Below are positions 8,782-16,356 of a stretch of DNA of 64,000 bases, piece by piece. The stretch's first letter is position 1; each line of letters opens with the position of its first letter. Location of the stretch: positions 69,606-133,605 of the forward strand of contig DATBGZ010000037.1 of the NCBI GenBank assembly GCA_036557785.1, written 5' to 3'. The notes beneath the pieces were generated by a model. That model was not told where the DNA came from. It saw nothing but the letters and a program-made list of their open reading frames with translations, and did not search any database. Source of the stretch: DATBGZ01 sp036557785 (GTDB lineage: Bacteria > Actinomycetota > Actinomycetes > Mycobacteriales > Micromonosporaceae). Both the position numbers and the translations under genes were made by a program.

Positions 8782-8855
8782 CGCGGGGTGGAGCAGCTCG
8801 GTAGCTCGCTGGGCTCATAACCCAGAGGTCCCAGGTTCAAATCCTGGCCCCGCTA
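8782..8855 (+). tRNA. Initiator tRNA-Met (anticodon CAT)
   Basis: The cloverleaf folds with acceptor CGCGGGG/CCCCGCT, D arm GAGCAGCTCGGTAGCTC, anticodon arm CTGGG-CTCATAA-CCCAG and T arm CCAGG-TTCAAAT-CCTGG. Position 1 (C) does not pair with position 72 (T), and the anticodon stem has three consecutive G-C pairs (GGG/CCC); both are initiator-specific. The discriminator is A and CCA is not encoded (ACGA follows). It therefore decodes start codons rather than internal AUG. Confidence 0.95.
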
Positions 8856-8870
8856 CGACAGAACCACAGG

Positions 8871-8915
8871 TCAAGGGCCCTTTCCTCACAATCGAGGACG
8901 GGGCCCTTGATCTTT
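8871..8915 (+). terminator. Rho-independent-type terminator after tRNA-fMet
   Basis: TCAAGGGCCC (8871-8880) and GGGCCCTTGA (8901-8910) form a perfect 10-bp stem with a 20-nt loop, followed by TCTTTGT. It lies 16 nt after the tRNA and fits termination of the tRNA transcript. Confidence 0.7.
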
Positions 8916-8974
8916 GTCACGCAAGGCTCGGCCCGACCGCGGGGGGGCAAACCATCACGAGGCGGTGTGGTGGC

Positions 8975-9922
8975 TCAGGCGGCAGCGTCGACCACGATCA
9001 CCGTCTTGCCGGGGCTGCGGGGCAGCCCCGCGCTCTCGTAGGCGGAGCGTCCGTCGGTCAGGGGAAAGGTGCGGGCGACCACGGGTACCAGTTGCCCGGC
9101 GTCCACGAAGCCGGCCAGCCGGTCAAGCTCGTCCCGATCGGGGCGAACGATGAAGTGCATCGCCGTGACGCCGTGCGCGGTCGCGAGTTCCGGTGACGGC
9201 GGGGTGACCACGCTCACCAGTCGGCCGCCGGGGCGCAGGACGCCGTAGGAGCGGTCCAATGTGGATCCGCCGACCGTGTCGAAGACGACGTCGACGTTGT
9301 CGATGGCCTGATCAAATGCTTCCGTGCTCACATCGATGAACCGGGAGGCGCCCAGGTCGCGAACGAACGGGCCGTCCTCGCTTCGCCCGGTGGCGATGAC
9401 GGTGGCCCCGAGGATCCTGCCCAGTTGAACGCCGTAGACGCCGACCCCGCCGGCGCCGCCGTGGACCAGCAGGGTTTCGCCAGCCTGTAGCTCCGCGTGG
9501 TCGACCAGCGCCTGCCAGGCGGTCAGGGCGGCCAGCGGCAGGGCTGCGGCGTCGACGTACGAGACTGAGCGTGGCATGTGGGCCAGTTGGTCCGCTGGGA
9601 CGGTCGTGTAGGTAGCGGCCGCGCCGTCGCGGTCGAAGTCGATCAGACCGTAGACCGGATCCCCGACGCGCACGCCGTGCACGTCCGGCCCCAGGTCGGC
9701 GACCATTCCGGCGAACTCATGTGACGGGATCACCGGTGTGCGGTCGGTCCCGTCGCGGGTCGTCCAGGTCTGATCCCAGCCCAGCTCGGTGAAGGTGATG
9801 GCGGCGGCGTGGACGGCGACCAGGGCCTCGCCCTGCCCCGGCTGCGGCACCGGTGCGGCCTCGACGACGAGTTGCTCGGGTCCGCCGCGGGTGTGGGCGC
9901 GCAGTGCGACCATCGTGTCCAT
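8975..9922 (-). CDS. Medium-chain (quinone-oxidoreductase-like) NADP-dependent oxidoreductase
   Basis: This 315-residue protein has an N-terminal GroES-like domain (PQPGQGEALVAVHAAAITFTE; PSHEFAGMV) and a Rossmann domain with LVHGGAGGVGVYGVQLGR, the AxxGxxG motif of zinc-free MDR enzymes. GGSTLDRSYGVLRPGGRLVS is typical of quinone/enone reductases. No structural zinc cysteines are visible. The start is ATG 9922 behind GGAGGG at 6 nt spacing. It is divergent from the SDR gene and may act in the same aromatic pathway, but the sequence does not prove that. The substrate is unknown. Confidence 0.85.
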   Translation of the reverse strand: MDTMVALRAHTRGGPEQLVVEAAPVPQPGQGEALVAVHAAAITFTELGWDQTWTTRDGTDRTPVIPSHEFAGMVADLGPDVHGVRVGDPVYGLIDFDRDGAAATYTTVPADQLAHMPRSVSYVDAAALPLAALTAWQALVDHAELQAGETLLVHGGAGGVGVYGVQLGRILGATVIATGRSEDGPFVRDLGASRFIDVSTEAFDQAIDNVDVVFDTVGGSTLDRSYGVLRPGGRLVSVVTPPSPELATAHGVTAMHFIVRPDRDELDRLAGFVDAGQLVPVVARTFPLTDGRSAYESAGLPRSPGKTVIVVDAAA

Positions 9923-10061
9923 CGTGGTCCCTCCGTTCGATCGCCGGCCGATGACGTTGCCGGGAATTCAACCGTTGACCGTCTTTGGTGACCGTACTGC
10001 TTCGGCGTCGCCGTGGTGCGGCTTCCGGCCCCTGGGCCAGGACCGCCGACCGGGCGCAAGC

Positions 10062-10114
10062 CATGATCGCGTGGGGTTCGGGTACGCCCGTGTACCCAGA
10101 CCCACGCGATCATG
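10062..10114. repeat. Long imperfect inverted repeat in the MDR/SDR divergent gap
   Basis: CATGATCGCGTGGG (10062-10075) pairs perfectly with CCCACGCGATCATG (10101-10114). Inside lies a second stem, GGGTAC (10080-10085) with GTACCC (10092-10097), around a 6-nt loop. A small internal bubble separates the two stems. It lies about 140 nt before the oxidoreductase start and about 70 nt before the SDR start. It could be an operator, a transcription barrier or an interspersed palindromic element. Confidence 0.6.
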
Positions 10115-10146
10115 AGGTGGCGGTGGTGGGCGGGTGTGTCGTTGCG

Positions 10147-10176
10147 TTGACGATCGTCACCGACGGATGGCAGGGT
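10147..10176 (+). promoter_or_regulatory. Promoter of the SDR-RidA unit with -35-overlapping palindrome
   Basis: TTGACG (10147-10152) is a good -35. CAGGGT (10171-10176) lies 18 bp downstream and ends 6 nt before GTG 10183. TGACGATCGTCA (10148-10159) is a perfect 12-bp palindrome covering the -35. The same arrangement is found at the ligase operon promoter, so it is a likely PaaX-type operator. Confidence 0.55.
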
Positions 10177-10182
10177 TTCAGC

Positions 10183-10944
10183 GTGTCGGACGTCAACCCG
10201 GTAGCTGTCGTCACCGGCTCCGGTCGGGGGATCGGTCGTGCGGTGGCCGTCAGGCTGAGCGCTGAGGGCTACCGCGTCGCCCTGACCTCCCGCAGTGCGG
10301 ACGAGCTACGTGCCACCGCGGGGCTCTGTGCCGGTGCGACGCTCGTGCTGCCGGCGGACATCACGTCGAGCGTCGCGGTCGACGAGGTGTTCACCGCCGT
10401 GGAGGATGCCTGGGGCCGGGTCGACGTACTCGTGGCGAACGCCGGCGCCGGGGTGTCGGCCCCGCTCGTGAAGACCACCGACGAGCAGTGGGCGCAGATG
10501 CTCGAGGTGAACCTGACCGCCCCCTTCCGGTGCATCCGGCGCGCCGTGCCGGGCATGGTGCAACGAGGGTACGGGCGCATCGTCGTCATCGCGTCGGTCG
10601 CCGCGAAGCGGGGTGAGCCATACATCACCGCCTATGCGGCAAGCAAACACGGCGTGCTCGGCGTCGTCCGGTGCGCCGCCGCGGAGCTCGCGACGACCGG
10701 CGTCACGGTCAACGCGGTATGCCCCGGGTACGTGGCGACGTCGATGACGGACCGGACCGTTGCCGCGATCGCGGACCGGACCGGCCGTACGGCTGAGCAG
10801 GCCGTCGCCGCGCTCGCCGCCAAGCAGGGCAACGGTCGCCTGATCACGGTCGACGAGGTCACCGACGCGGTGTGGATGTGCCTGACGAATGCGGCCCTCA
10901 ACGGGCAGGGCATCACGCTCGACGGTGGAGGATTCCCGTCATGA
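10183..10944 (+). CDS. SDR-family NAD(P)-dependent dehydrogenase (putative 3-hydroxyacyl-CoA dehydrogenase of the pathway)
   Basis: This 253-residue classical short-chain dehydrogenase has TGSGRGIGR (cofactor binding), NAGAG, a Ser in IVVIASVAAK, the catalytic YAASK and a C-terminal ITLDGGGF. GTG 10183 was chosen because the fold begins there and the promoter with its operator lies just upstream; the frame is open further up, but through the inverted repeat. Its stop overlaps the RidA start (ATGA), so the two are translationally coupled. By context it may be the beta-hydroxyacyl-CoA oxidation step of anthranilate ring-cleavage products; the substrate is inferred only from neighbours. Confidence 0.85.
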   Translation: MSDVNPVAVVTGSGRGIGRAVAVRLSAEGYRVALTSRSADELRATAGLCAGATLVLPADITSSVAVDEVFTAVEDAWGRVDVLVANAGAGVSAPLVKTTDEQWAQMLEVNLTAPFRCIRRAVPGMVQRGYGRIVVIASVAAKRGEPYITAYAASKHGVLGVVRCAAAELATTGVTVNAVCPGYVATSMTDRTVAAIADRTGRTAEQAVAALAAKQGNGRLITVDEVTDAVWMCLTNAALNGQGITLDGGGFPS

Positions 10945-11339
10945 GCTTGGAGTTCATCAACCCTCCCGGGCTGGCCGCGCCCCGCGGTTTCTCCCACGCT
11001 GTCGTTGGGTCGGGCAGGCTCGTGTTCCTCGCCGGGCAGACCGCGCTCGACGAGTCCGGGCGCATCGTCGGCACGACCGTGGTCGAGCAGTTCGACAAGG
11101 CGCTGAGCAACCTGGTGCTGGCGCTCGCCGCGGCCGGCGGTCAGCCCTCGGACCTCGCGAGCCTGACACTCTACATCGTCGATGTGAGCGACTACCGGGC
11201 CAACGCTCGGGCGATCGGGGCGGTGTGGCAGCGCGTTGTGGGCGAGCGCTACCCGGCCATGGCGGCGATCGGCGTGGCCAGGCTGTGGGACGACGAGGCC
11301 CTGGTCGAGGTGCAGGGCTATGCGGTGGTGCCGGGCTGA
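10941..11339 (+). CDS. RidA/YjgF/YER057c-family protein
   Basis: The protein has 132 residues, the normal RidA length. Family features include VFLAGQTALDESG, FDKALSNLVLALAAAGG and DLASLTLYIVDVSDYRANARAIG. RidA proteins hydrolyse reactive enamine/imine intermediates to ketones plus ammonia. The usual C-terminal RxxVE-type segment reads ALVEVQGYAVV, without an evident catalytic Arg in the classical place, so activity on the standard substrate is uncertain. In this cluster an imine/enamine deaminase would make sense for an amino-substituted cyclohexene intermediate. It overlaps the upstream SDR by ATGA and converges with paaX (22 nt overlap). Confidence 0.8.
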   Translation: MSLEFINPPGLAAPRGFSHAVVGSGRLVFLAGQTALDESGRIVGTTVVEQFDKALSNLVLALAAAGGQPSDLASLTLYIVDVSDYRANARAIGAVWQRVVGERYPAMAAIGVARLWDDEALVEVQGYAVVPG

Positions 11340-12184
11340 AGACCGGTGACGGCGGTGACATGCCGGTGCGCGGCGGGAGCCAGCCGCTCGTTGAGCTCGA
11401 AGAAGATGTCTGCTGCTTTCCAGCCCCGCCAACCGTTGGGTAGGAGCTGTGGCGCCAATCCCGGGTCGAGGTACGGCAGCCGACGCCAGTGCGTGAGCAC
11501 CTGGACGTAGTCGGCGAATGCTGTCGCGTCGTCCTCGCGGCGCCGCCTGCGCCACCGGGCCAGGACCGGCCCGTACGTGGCGACGAAGTCGGCGTACATC
11601 CGCTCCAGACCGTCGAGATCCCACCAGGACGCGACCTGGTCGGGCTCCGGTCGGAAGGCGACATGTCGCGCGCGGAAGAGGTCGACGTACTCGGTCAGCG
11701 CGTTGCTGGCCAGCATGTCGCGCACCTGCGGCTCGACGTGGGCCGGGGCGATCCACACGCCGGAGGCGACGGTGCCGAAACCGAGCCAGGACAGCCGGGT
11801 GCGCAGCAGGTGCCGCTTGTCCCGTACGGACTCGGGAACGCTGAACACGGCGACGAGCCAGTCGTCGCCACTGGCCGCCCGAGGACGTTCGAAGATCCGC
11901 CGGTCGCCCTCCAGCAGGATGCTGCGCGCCTGGTCGGAGAGCCCGTAGCCGGCCGTCCCGCCCACCCGCTGTGGGAGGAGGATGCCGCGACGCTTGAGCC
12001 TCGAGATGGAGGAGCGCACGCCGGGTTCCTCGACGCCGAGCTCCGCCATCAGCTTGATCAGTGCGCCGACGCTGAGCCAGCCGCCGGCCTCCCGGGCGTA
12101 GAGGCCGTAGATCGTGACGATCAGGGCCCGGGGCTGGGTACCCCGTGCGTGGCCCAGCTCCTCGTCGTCGACGCGGGCTGCCAC
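11318..12184 (-). CDS. PaaX-family transcriptional regulator
   Basis: The protein has about 288 residues. An N-terminal winged helix (RALIVTIYGLYAREAGGWLSVGALIKLMAELGV, then VRSSISRLKRRGIL) is followed by the PaaX middle and C-terminal regions (FSVPESVRDKRHLLRTRLSWLGFGTVASGVWIAP). PaaX repressors respond to aryl-CoA thioesters such as phenylacetyl-CoA. GTG 12184 was chosen because TACACT ends 7 nt upstream (leaderless pattern) and the domain starts soon after; ATG 12256 is open too. It is divergent from the aryl-CoA ligase operon and convergent with ridA. It is the obvious regulator of both units, through the shared TGACNNTCGTCA palindrome. Confidence 0.85.
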   Translation of the reverse strand: MAARVDDEELGHARGTQPRALIVTIYGLYAREAGGWLSVGALIKLMAELGVEEPGVRSSISRLKRRGILLPQRVGGTAGYGLSDQARSILLEGDRRIFERPRAASGDDWLVAVFSVPESVRDKRHLLRTRLSWLGFGTVASGVWIAPAHVEPQVRDMLASNALTEYVDLFRARHVAFRPEPDQVASWWDLDGLERMYADFVATYGPVLARWRRRRREDDATAFADYVQVLTHWRRLPYLDPGLAPQLLPNGWRGWKAADIFFELNERLAPAAHRHVTAVTGLQPGTTA

Positions 12185-12191
12185 GGCCGGA

Positions 12192-12197
12192 AGTGTA
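12192..12197 (-). promoter_or_regulatory. Candidate leaderless -10 (TACACT) of the paaX-type gene
   Basis: TACACT on the minus strand ends 7 nt before GTG 12184. Confidence 0.4.
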
Positions 12198-12241
12198 TTC
12201 GGTACCCGGCGCCCTCGACAGGGCCGGCGGTATGCCGTGCT

Positions 12242-12271
12242 ATTGACTGTCGTCACGCACGATACATAGCC
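12242..12271 (+). promoter_or_regulatory. Promoter and operator of the aryl-CoA ligase operon
   Basis: TTGACT (12242-12247) and TAGCCT (12266-12271) are 18 bp apart. TGACTGTCGTCA (12243-12254), with TGAC/GTCA arms, covers the -35. Over 19 positions this site matches the SDR promoter site at 15 (TTGAC, TCGTCAC and ACG blocks shared). Expected transcription starts near 12278, giving a leader of about 40 nt. Confidence 0.6.
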
Positions 12272-12316
12272 TGGGGCCGACCGGCAGATCCCGGGACCCA
12301 GCGAAGGATGGTCGCC

Positions 12317-13945
12317 ATGTCGTTGTCACCGTCCGCCCATGTCGACACGTTCTGCCGGGACAACCTTCCACCGCGGGACGAGTGGCCCGAGTTCCTGTTC
12401 GATCTGCCAGGACTGCACTACCCACAACGGCTCAACTGCGCGGTCGAGCTGCTCGACGCCGTGGTGCAGCGCCTCGGCCCGGACCGGCCCTGCCTTCTCG
12501 CGCCAGGCCAGGCGCCGTGGACCTATGGCGACCTCATGCGCGTCTCGAACCAGGTCGCCGCGGTGCTCGTCGACGACCACGGCATCGTGCCCGGCAACCG
12601 GGTCCTGCTGCGCGGGCCCAACAACCCCGCGCTGGTCGCCTGCTGGTTCGCCGTGCTCAAGGCGGGCGCGGTCGCGGTGACCACGATGCCGCTGCTGCGG
12701 GCCGGCGAGCTCGCCACGATCGCGGAGATCGCGAAGGTCGACTTCGCGCTCTGCGACGCCCGCTTCACCGATGAGCTGGAGGCGGCGGGCATCCCGGGGC
12801 TGCGCACGGTGGAGTTCAGCGGCACGGGTGGTCTGGCCGGCGCCGAGCAGAAGTCCGGCGACTTCACGCCGGTGCAGACCGCGGCCGACGACGTCGCGCT
12901 GCTCGCCTTCACCTCGGGGACCACGGGGCGGCCGAAGGCCACGATGCATTTCCATCGCGATGTGCTTGCCAACGCCGACACGTTCTCGGAGTTCGTCCTG
13001 CGCCCGGAGCCGGACGATCTGTTCACCGGTACCCCGCCGCTGGCCTTCACGTTCGGCCTGGGTGGGCTCGTCGTCTTCCCGCTGCGGGTCGGAGCGGCCA
13101 CGCTGCTCATCGAGAAAGCGACACCCACCGAACTCGCTGAGCTGATCGCCACGCACCGGGTCTCGGTCTGCTTCACGGCCCCGACGGCGTACCGGGCCAT
13201 GCTCGTCTCCGGCAAGGCGGACCGGCTCGCCACGCTGCGCCGGGCGGTCTCCGCCGGCGAGCACCTGCCGGCCGCGACCTGGCAGGCGTTCCAGGAGCGC
13301 ACCGGGGTCAAGCTGATCGATGGGATTGGCTCCACGGAGATGCTGCACATCTTCATCTCCGCAGCCGACGACCACATCCGGCCGGGCGCCACCGGTCGCG
13401 CCGTCCCCGGGTACGTCGCGGCCGTCGTCGACGAGCACGGCAACCCGCAACCGCCAGGCGTCCTGGGCCGGCTCGCCGTCAAGGGCCCCACCGGCTGCCG
13501 TTACCTGGCCGACGATCGACAGCGGCAGTACGTGCGCGACGGCTGGAACCTCACGGGGGACACCTTCGTGATGGACGAGGATGGCTACTTCTGGTTCCAG
13601 GCGCGCAGCGACGACATGATCGTGTCCTCCGGGTACAACATCTCGGGACCCGAGGTCGAGGAGGCGCTGCTCGCGCACGCCGACGTCACCGAGTGCGGGG
13701 TCGTGGGACTGCCGGACGAGGCGCGCGGGGCGTTGGTGACGGCGTTCGTCGTGCTGCGCGAGGGTGTGAGCGGTGACTCCGCCAAGACCAAAGAGCTGCA
13801 GGACTTCGTCAAGCAGCGCATCGCCCCGTACAAGTACCCGCGCCGCATCGTCTTCGTCGCCGAGCTGCCCAAGACCACCACCGGCAAGCTGCAACGGTTC
13901 CGCCTGCGCGAGCAGGCCGCGTCGGCGCCGGCGGAGCTGGCCTGA
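12317..13945 (+). CDS. Aryl-CoA ligase, probable 2-aminobenzoate-CoA ligase
   Basis: This 542-residue adenylate-forming enzyme has LLAFTSGTTGRPKATMHFHR (A3), DGIGSTEMLHIF (A5), TGDTFVMDEDGYFWFQARSD (A7), SSGYNISGPEVEEAL (A8) and KTTTGKLQRF with the catalytic Lys (A10). The benzoate-CoA-ligase subgroup usually has this GSTEMLHIF motif. It would activate the aromatic acid as the first pathway step (ATP + CoA to acyl-CoA, AMP, PPi). 2-Aminobenzoate is inferred as substrate from the next gene. ATG 12317 is preferred over 12308 because AAGG lies at a proper distance before it. Confidence 0.85.
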   Translation: MSLSPSAHVDTFCRDNLPPRDEWPEFLFDLPGLHYPQRLNCAVELLDAVVQRLGPDRPCLLAPGQAPWTYGDLMRVSNQVAAVLVDDHGIVPGNRVLLRGPNNPALVACWFAVLKAGAVAVTTMPLLRAGELATIAEIAKVDFALCDARFTDELEAAGIPGLRTVEFSGTGGLAGAEQKSGDFTPVQTAADDVALLAFTSGTTGRPKATMHFHRDVLANADTFSEFVLRPEPDDLFTGTPPLAFTFGLGGLVVFPLRVGAATLLIEKATPTELAELIATHRVSVCFTAPTAYRAMLVSGKADRLATLRRAVSAGEHLPAATWQAFQERTGVKLIDGIGSTEMLHIFISAADDHIRPGATGRAVPGYVAAVVDEHGNPQPPGVLGRLAVKGPTGCRYLADDRQRQYVRDGWNLTGDTFVMDEDGYFWFQARSDDMIVSSGYNISGPEVEEALLAHADVTECGVVGLPDEARGALVTAFVVLREGVSGDSAKTKELQDFVKQRIAPYKYPRRIVFVAELPKTTTGKLQRFRLREQAASAPAELA

Positions 13946-13998
13946 CGAGCGTTGCGTTCTCGCGACCCGGCCGACGTCGATACCCAGAGGAGGCAGCC

Positions 13999-16356
13999 GT
14001 GCGCATCGCTGTCATCGGAGGAGGCCCGGGTGGGCTGTACTTCTCCGCGCTCGCCCGCCAGCTCGGCCCGCACCACGACATCACGGTGTGGGAGCGCAAC
14101 GCCACCGACGACACCTTCGGCTTCGGCGTGGTCTTCTCCGACGAGACGTTGGGCGGCATCGAGCACGCCGACCCGGCGATCTACCGGCGGATGGAGCGCG
14201 AGTTCGCCCGCTGGGACGACATCGACGTGCACTATCGGGGCGAGACGATCACCAGCGGCGGCCACGGTTTCGCCGCGATGAGTCGCAAGCGCCTGCTGGA
14301 ACTCCTGCAGGAGCGCTGCGCCGAGCTCGGCGTGGGCGTGCATTTCCGAGCTGAGGCCCCGGACGTCACCGAGCTGTCCGCGACCCACGACCTCGTGGTC
14401 GCGGCCGACGGGCTCAACTCCGCTGTTCGGGCCCGGTACGCCGACGCGTTCGCCCCGAGCCTCGACGTACGGGCATGTAAATACATGTGGCTGGGCACGA
14501 GCAAGGTTTTCGACGCCTTCACGTTCGACATCCGGGAAACGCCGCACGGCGTGATGCAGGTGCACGCCTACCCGTACGACGCCACCGGCAGCACGTTCAT
14601 CGTGGAGATGAATGAGAATGTCTGGCGGGCCGCCGGGTTCGACAGCTTCGCCGCGGCGCAGCTCGCGCCCGGTGAGTCCGACGAGAAGTCGATCCACCGC
14701 GTCACTGAGCTGTTCGCTGATCTGCTCGACGGACACCAGGTCATGGCGAACAACTCGAAATGGATCAACTTTACGACGGTACGCAACCGGCACTGGCGGC
14801 ACGGCAACGTCGTCCTGCTCGGCGACGCTGCCCACACCGCGCACTTCTCCATCGGGTCCGGCACCAAGCTCGCCATGGAGGACGCCCTGGCGCTGGCCGC
14901 GTGCCTGCACGAGCAGGGCAGCGTGGCGGCCGCCCTTCGCGAATACGAGGCCGAGCGCAAGGCCGTCGTGGTCTCCACCCAGCGCGCCGCGCAGGCCAGC
15001 CTCGAATGGTTCGAGAACCTCGGTCAGTACCTCGACCAGGACCCGCTGCAGTTCGCGTTCAACATCATGACCCGCAGCCGCCGCGTCACCTACGACAACC
15101 TCAGGCTGCGCGACCCGGAATTCGTCGCACGGGTCAACGCCGCGTTCGCGGCCTGGTCGGCGCCGGCGCTGCCCGATGCCGCGCAGACGCCGCCGATGTT
15201 GCAGCCGTTCCGGCTCGGCGAGCTGGAGTTGGTCAACCGTGTCGTGGTGTCCCCTATGGACATGTATCGGGCGAGCGACGGCATGCCCGACGACTTCCAC
15301 CTCGTGCACCTGGGCGGCAAGGCGCTGGGCGGCGCGGGCCTGGTCATGACCGAGATGGTCTGCGTGTCCGAGACGGGCCGCATCACGCCCGGCTGTACGG
15401 GCATCTGGACCGACGGGCAGGCCGCCGCGTGGCGCCGGCTCACCGACTTCGTCCACCGGGAGAGTGCCGCGAAGGTCGGCATCCAAATAGGACACTCCGG
15501 CCGCAAGGGGTCGACGAAGCTGATGTGGGAGGGCATCGACGAACCCCTCGACGACGGCAACTGGGAGGTCGTGGCACCGTCGCCGTTGCCCTACCAGGCC
15601 GGCGTCAACCAGGTGCCGCGCGCGCTGACCCACGCGGACCTCGCCGAGATCAGGCAGCAGTTCGTGGACGCGGCGCGCCGCGCCGACGCGGCCGGCTTCG
15701 ACCTGCTCGAGCTGCACTGCGCCCACGGCTACCTGCTCTCCTCGTTCATCTCGCCCCTGAGCAACCACCGCGACGACGAGTACGGCGGCGACCTGCACGC
15801 GCGGCTGCGCTACCCGCTCGAGGTCTTCGCCGCTATCCGCGAGGTCTGGCCGGCCGCGAAGCCCATGACCGTACGGATCTCCGCGACCGACTGGGCGGAC
15901 GGCGGCATCACCGGCGACGACGCGGTCACCATCGCGGCGCAGTTCAAGGCTGCCGGCGCCGCCGCGATCGACGTCTCCACCGGCCAGGTCACCGCCGACG
16001 AGCAGCCCGCGTTCGGCCGCTCGTACCAGACTCCGTTCGCCGACAAGATCCGCAACACCATGGGCATCGCGACGATCGCGGTGGGGGTCATCTCCTCCTA
16101 CGACGATGTGAACTCGCTCCTGCTCGCGGGCCGGGCCGACCTCTGCGCGCTGGGACGGGCCCATCTGTACGACCCGAACTGGACCCTGCACGCCGCGGCC
16201 GAGCAGAACTACGCGGGTCCCGGCGCGGTCTGGCCGGACCCCTGGAAGGCTGGTAGCCGCCGGCCACAGACCGGCCGTACCGACGGGCCCAAGCCGCGAC
16301 TGCAACTCGTCCGCGAGGGACCGCCGACGACACGACATCTGCGGTGGCGTCCATGA
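13999..16356 (+). CDS. 2-aminobenzoyl-CoA monooxygenase/reductase-type fusion (salicylyl-CoA 5-hydroxylase + OYE domains)
   Basis: The protein has 785 residues, matching the two-domain 2-aminobenzoyl-CoA monooxygenase/reductase (ACMR). The N-terminal half (about 1-390) is an FAD aromatic hydroxylase: GGGPGGLYFSALARQLG dinucleotide motif and LLGDAAHTAHFSIGSGTK near 280. The C-terminal half (about 400-785) is an Old Yellow Enzyme/FMN reductase: VVVSPMDMYRASDG, HSGRKGSTKL, LHCAHGYLLSSFISPLSN, then an FMN phosphate-binding end. ACMR hydroxylates and reduces 2-aminobenzoyl-CoA, removing aromaticity in one protein. The start is GTG 13999 behind AGAGGAGG. The stop overlaps the acyl-CoA dehydrogenase start. 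Salicylyl-CoA is the main alternative substrate. Confidence 0.9.
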   Translation: MRIAVIGGGPGGLYFSALARQLGPHHDITVWERNATDDTFGFGVVFSDETLGGIEHADPAIYRRMEREFARWDDIDVHYRGETITSGGHGFAAMSRKRLLELLQERCAELGVGVHFRAEAPDVTELSATHDLVVAADGLNSAVRARYADAFAPSLDVRACKYMWLGTSKVFDAFTFDIRETPHGVMQVHAYPYDATGSTFIVEMNENVWRAAGFDSFAAAQLAPGESDEKSIHRVTELFADLLDGHQVMANNSKWINFTTVRNRHWRHGNVVLLGDAAHTAHFSIGSGTKLAMEDALALAACLHEQGSVAAALREYEAERKAVVVSTQRAAQASLEWFENLGQYLDQDPLQFAFNIMTRSRRVTYDNLRLRDPEFVARVNAAFAAWSAPALPDAAQTPPMLQPFRLGELELVNRVVVSPMDMYRASDGMPDDFHLVHLGGKALGGAGLVMTEMVCVSETGRITPGCTGIWTDGQAAAWRRLTDFVHRESAAKVGIQIGHSGRKGSTKLMWEGIDEPLDDGNWEVVAPSPLPYQAGVNQVPRALTHADLAEIRQQFVDAARRADAAGFDLLELHCAHGYLLSSFISPLSNHRDDEYGGDLHARLRYPLEVFAAIREVWPAAKPMTVRISATDWADGGITGDDAVTIAAQFKAAGAAAIDVSTGQVTADEQPAFGRSYQTPFADKIRNTMGIATIAVGVISSYDDVNSLLLAGRADLCALGRAHLYDPNWTLHAAAEQNYAGPGAVWPDPWKAGSRRPQTGRTDGPKPRLQLVREGPPTTRHLRWRP

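Noticed and set aside
5678..8818. A 1046-codon minus-strand frame opposite UPF0182 that also runs over the tRNA
   Set aside because: Low-complexity Arg/Gly/Val translation typical of antisense GC-rich DNA, and it would cover a tRNA gene.
8782..8915. tRNA-fMet as an integration site for a mobile element
   Set aside because: The tRNA is followed by a normal terminator; no integrase or duplicated tRNA 3' end is visible.
13585..16338. A 917-codon minus-strand frame opposite the ligase and ACMR genes
   Set aside because: Antisense shadow; the plus strand encodes complete, motif-rich enzymes.
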